Origin: Mycteria americana
Lineage: Eukaryota; Chordata; Aves; Ciconiiformes; Ciconiidae
Direction: 5' to 3'
NCBI RefSeq assembly: GCF_035582795.1
Contig: NC_134369.1
Coordinates: forward strand, 59,892,001 to 59,956,000
DNA: 64,000 bases
The position numbers and the translations under genes are program-made. Positions 61,422 through 64,000 of this stretch are shown here, piece by piece; position 1 is the stretch's first letter; the number at the start of each line of letters is the position of its first letter. The notes under the pieces were generated by a model that worked only from the letters and a program-made list of their open reading frames with translations, was not told the DNA's origin and made no database searches.

Positions 61422-62506
61422 GTAAATGTTACTATTCTATTCGTATTGCTTTCATTTTACTGTTTTAACCAGAATAAATAATTTGCTGATATGCACTTAG
61501 TTTGTTTGCTTACAGGCTTGGCAGTTCTAAACTATTTTGATCCTAATAATGCATCTTTAAATATATACTGTAACTATTTTCAAAATGTTCCTAACGGCAC
61601 AACTTGAAAAATGGAGTATAACTGTGCCCCAAGAGTCCCTTAATACAGCCTGTTCAGTAGAAGTCTTGCTAAACTACTCAACTCTCAATGTATAACTCCA
61701 TGCATCATTTGGAGTAGTTCTTCAGCAAGCTGTGGGACCTTGAAGTGAGTGAAGGTACCATGTCATTAAATAGCTGCACTAAAGGTAACTCTGTTGGTAA
61801 TTGGTGACACTTGTAATCAGTTGTTGGCATGGCTGCCAGTAAAAGGCATTTTGTATCAATATATAGCCTAGCTTAAGAAATGCTTCACTGCAGTGATCGC
61901 ATCTGGTTCTTTTCGTTTGTTTGTTTGGGGTGGGTTTTTTTTTCTTTGTTTTGCTGTTTTGGAACAATGTATTTCAGGATAGCTAGGATGTGATTCCATA
62001 ACCTTTCCTAAGTAAGTCTGACACTTCTGCCTCTCTGGCTCTGCAGATAGATTCCAGAGTGCTGTCTCTTCTCCCTCCTCTCTCCTGTGCAATTGCCGTT
62101 TTGTTTGATTTCTAGACACACGCTCCCCTAGCAGAGCATATTTCAGCTTCTTCTGAGATTTGTTTTAACTATTTGCAAGTTACAGTTTTGTGCTAGAAAA
62201 TGTACACGTGCTCATCTTCACTTACATCCTGTTACTGGGACAATTTGTCTCTAGTTATAAAATACATAGCTTGAACTTGTAGGCATGTGTTCTTTTGGAA
62301 GACCTGTATGTGATACTTGATGCCGCTTCATTTATACAGAGGTCTTTATTTTCGTTTTCTTTATTAAACATACCTAGTATATAGTATTTCCATTGTACTT
62401 TTGCATAGTGTAATATGATGTGGTAATCATTAGCATGAGACCAGAGTTGGAATTTGGAAAATATTGCAGAGCAATAGCCAATTAGGAACTTCCAAATGTT
62501 TTTTAG
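61422..62506 (+). other. CCNK: CCNK intron 9
   Basis: A 1.1-kb U2-type intron with no other feature seen. Confidence 0.88.
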
Positions 62507-62581
62507 AACCACCACCACCATCTAAAATTCCCAAAATTGAAACTTCACATCCACCAATACCTCCTGCACATCCACCTCCAG
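62507..62581 (+). CDS. CCNK: CCNK exon 10 (residues 356-380)
   Basis: A 75-base exon from a GTTTTTTAG acceptor to a GTAAGC donor. It encodes [20 protein letters not shown] and then AHPPP, matching the start of the Pro-rich tail (EPPPPKIPKIETTHPP in human). It ends with one base of the next codon (Asp in human). The following large Pro-rich exon was not found before 64000. Confidence 0.94.
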
Positions 62582-64000
62582 GTAAGCTTTATTTTCTTAA
62601 ACACATTTACTCTTGCCGTTAATTGCCTTGCTTTTCATTCAGGTGGTGGTAATGGTGTGGGGGCAGGGGTTGTTGCCTTGATTAATCAGCTTGGCAAGTA
62701 AAAGCATATAGGTAGATAAGTTCCAAAGGGAATTTCATCTTAGTAGCACAGAGTTTTCCAGACAGAAGCAAAAAAGTTATGATGGAAACAAGACTATACT
62801 AGGTGGACTAAGGCAAAACAAAGCTGTGACTGTTAAAGGCATAGAAGACTAAAACTAATTGTCACTAGCAGGCAAAACGGAACTTATATTCTCAATAGGA
62901 TGGCAGATCCCATGTTATATTACTCGAGTAGCTTCCAGCTGTCCTATAGAAGTCCTCCGTGTTACATCTTTAGTATAGAAATTCTGCAGGTGTGTAACTT
63001 CTAAACAATAAGGGGGATACTTTCTTTCCTGTGTCCCAAAAGAGGACTTTCATCTGCCAGAGAACTTTCATTGCACACATGCCTTATGTTTGCAGAATAA
63101 ACTGTACTGTTGTAAAAATGTGCTTCCAGCACCTTGATGCATTAGCTGTCCTTCCAGTGACCCTTAAATGTGACATAAATATTTTACAGAGCACAGTCCA
63201 TAATGTAACTGTAAGATGACAGCTTCTAACAGGGAACTACAAGAGAGAAAAACAGTGCTCTGAAATATAGTAGGATCATTTTTCCTGTTTGTTAAAGTCT
63301 AATTAAGAATGAAGGGGTTCTTCTAAATACCATGTTCATTATTCCTTCAGTTGTTAAATCTTGAATGCACATCTTGCATCCAGAATGATTCTGAAAGTGA
63401 GCAAATGGGGAAATTATTGCCTGCTATAATTTAGAAGCCAGAAGCTGTTGAAATCATAGGTACCACAGCCAGCGTACCCACCTTGCATGATCTAATTATG
63501 TAGCTGTCCTAGGGGACAATTTTGCTGTTAAAATGATGACTGCTTAGATAAGGTAAATCCTATTTAGGCAGGTAACGAGTTTGCTTCCCTTGTTATCTAA
63601 AATTTTCCTCATAGAATTTGTTTATACAAGTAAATCATTGTATAAGCACTGAAACATTTTAAGAACAGTCTTTAGAGGCCAACTCTTGTCTTTTGGGGCT
63701 CTGAGGAAAAATCAGGTGAAAACTAAGAATGTTTATTGGCCAAATGAACAGAAGTACTAGAAGGTGGATTTATCTCAAATTCTGTTTAGCATTGTCAGTT
63801 TAGTTGTTGCATGTCACTGGAAATGACTGCCCTATATCTGCTTCTAAATAACTTTTCTTACTGAACAATGTTTTAGATGTTTATATATACAAGTAAGATG
63901 AATGTCCAGATGCCCCAAACTCTTTTGTTGGGCATTTTAATACTGACTGTATGACCATACAGAGATGTCGCCATTAGGTCAGTCTTCTTATTGTGGTATT
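62582..64000 (+). other. CCNK: CCNK intron 10 (runs off right edge)
   Basis: No Pro-rich coding sequence matching the tail of cyclin K appears before the end of the window, so the remaining 1.4 kb is treated as intron. Confidence 0.8.

Larger units (their letters stand above)
47600..64000 (+). other. CCNK: CCNK gene, 5' part (exons 1-10, continues right)
   Basis: Cyclin K is the regulatory partner of CDK12 and CDK13; the complex phosphorylates the C-terminal domain of RNA polymerase II (mainly Ser2) and supports transcription of long genes, including DNA-repair genes, in the nucleus (known for the family). The visible exons add up to 1141 coding bases, i.e. 380 codons plus one base, with phase kept at all junctions: two cyclin folds (about residues 34-145 and 155-262), a Gln/Ser/Pro-rich linker (about 262-345) and the first Pro-rich stretch. 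The human protein is about 580 residues, so the long Pro-rich C-terminal tail, probably in one last exon, lies past the right edge. Introns are U2-type except intron 2. Confidence 0.95.

Noticed and set aside
1..64000. tRNA, rRNA, CRISPR arrays, operons or bacterial-type features
   Set aside because: None seen; the window is vertebrate nuclear DNA with spliced genes and LINEs, so such features are not expected apart from tRNA genes, and I found no cloverleaf with A and B boxes.

Overview
The window is vertebrate nuclear DNA and almost certainly from a bird. The evidence is two coding regions very close to known amniote proteins, large AT-rich introns, and several CR1 LINE copies whose 3' ends carry the ATTCTATGAT-type repeat typical of CR1. 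I cannot name the species or order. A turtle or crocodilian also carries CR1 and is not strictly excluded.

The window holds parts of two genes in head-to-head arrangement around one CpG-island promoter at about 46.4-48.0 kb. To the left, on the minus strand, is SETD3 (actin-histidine N-methyltransferase). One non-coding first exon and five coding exons are visible (residues 1-225, with consistent reading phase across every junction). The remaining exons were not found and presumably lie beyond position 1. To the right, on the plus strand, is CCNK (cyclin K). One non-coding exon and nine coding exons are visible (about the first 380 residues: both cyclin folds, a Gln-rich segment and the start of the Pro-rich tail). 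The gene runs off the right edge. The SETD3-CCNK neighbourhood is the same as I recall for human 14q32.2. The two genes have no shared pathway that I know of; what they share is the promoter.

Layout: 1-14.4 kb, SETD3 intron 6 with CR1 copies; 14.4-21.6 kb, SETD3 exons 6 to 2; 21.6-47.1 kb, the 25-kb SETD3 intron 1 with a 2.4-kb CR1, a nested CR1 pair, a hairpin and a 189-bp direct repeat; 47.1-47.7 kb, divergent promoter with four CCAAT boxes; 47.7-64 kb, CCNK.

The most interesting items are a minor-spliceosome (U12-type) intron in CCNK with both diagnostic sites visible, the regularly spaced CCAAT array in the divergent promoter, the nearly identical 189-bp repeat pair, a multi-segment hairpin in SETD3 intron 1, and two CR1 copies with independent internal deletions that end at almost the same point of ORF2. 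I found no convincing new multi-gene system. Exon coordinates come from matching translated sequence to remembered family sequence plus splice-site inspection; no alignment was run.
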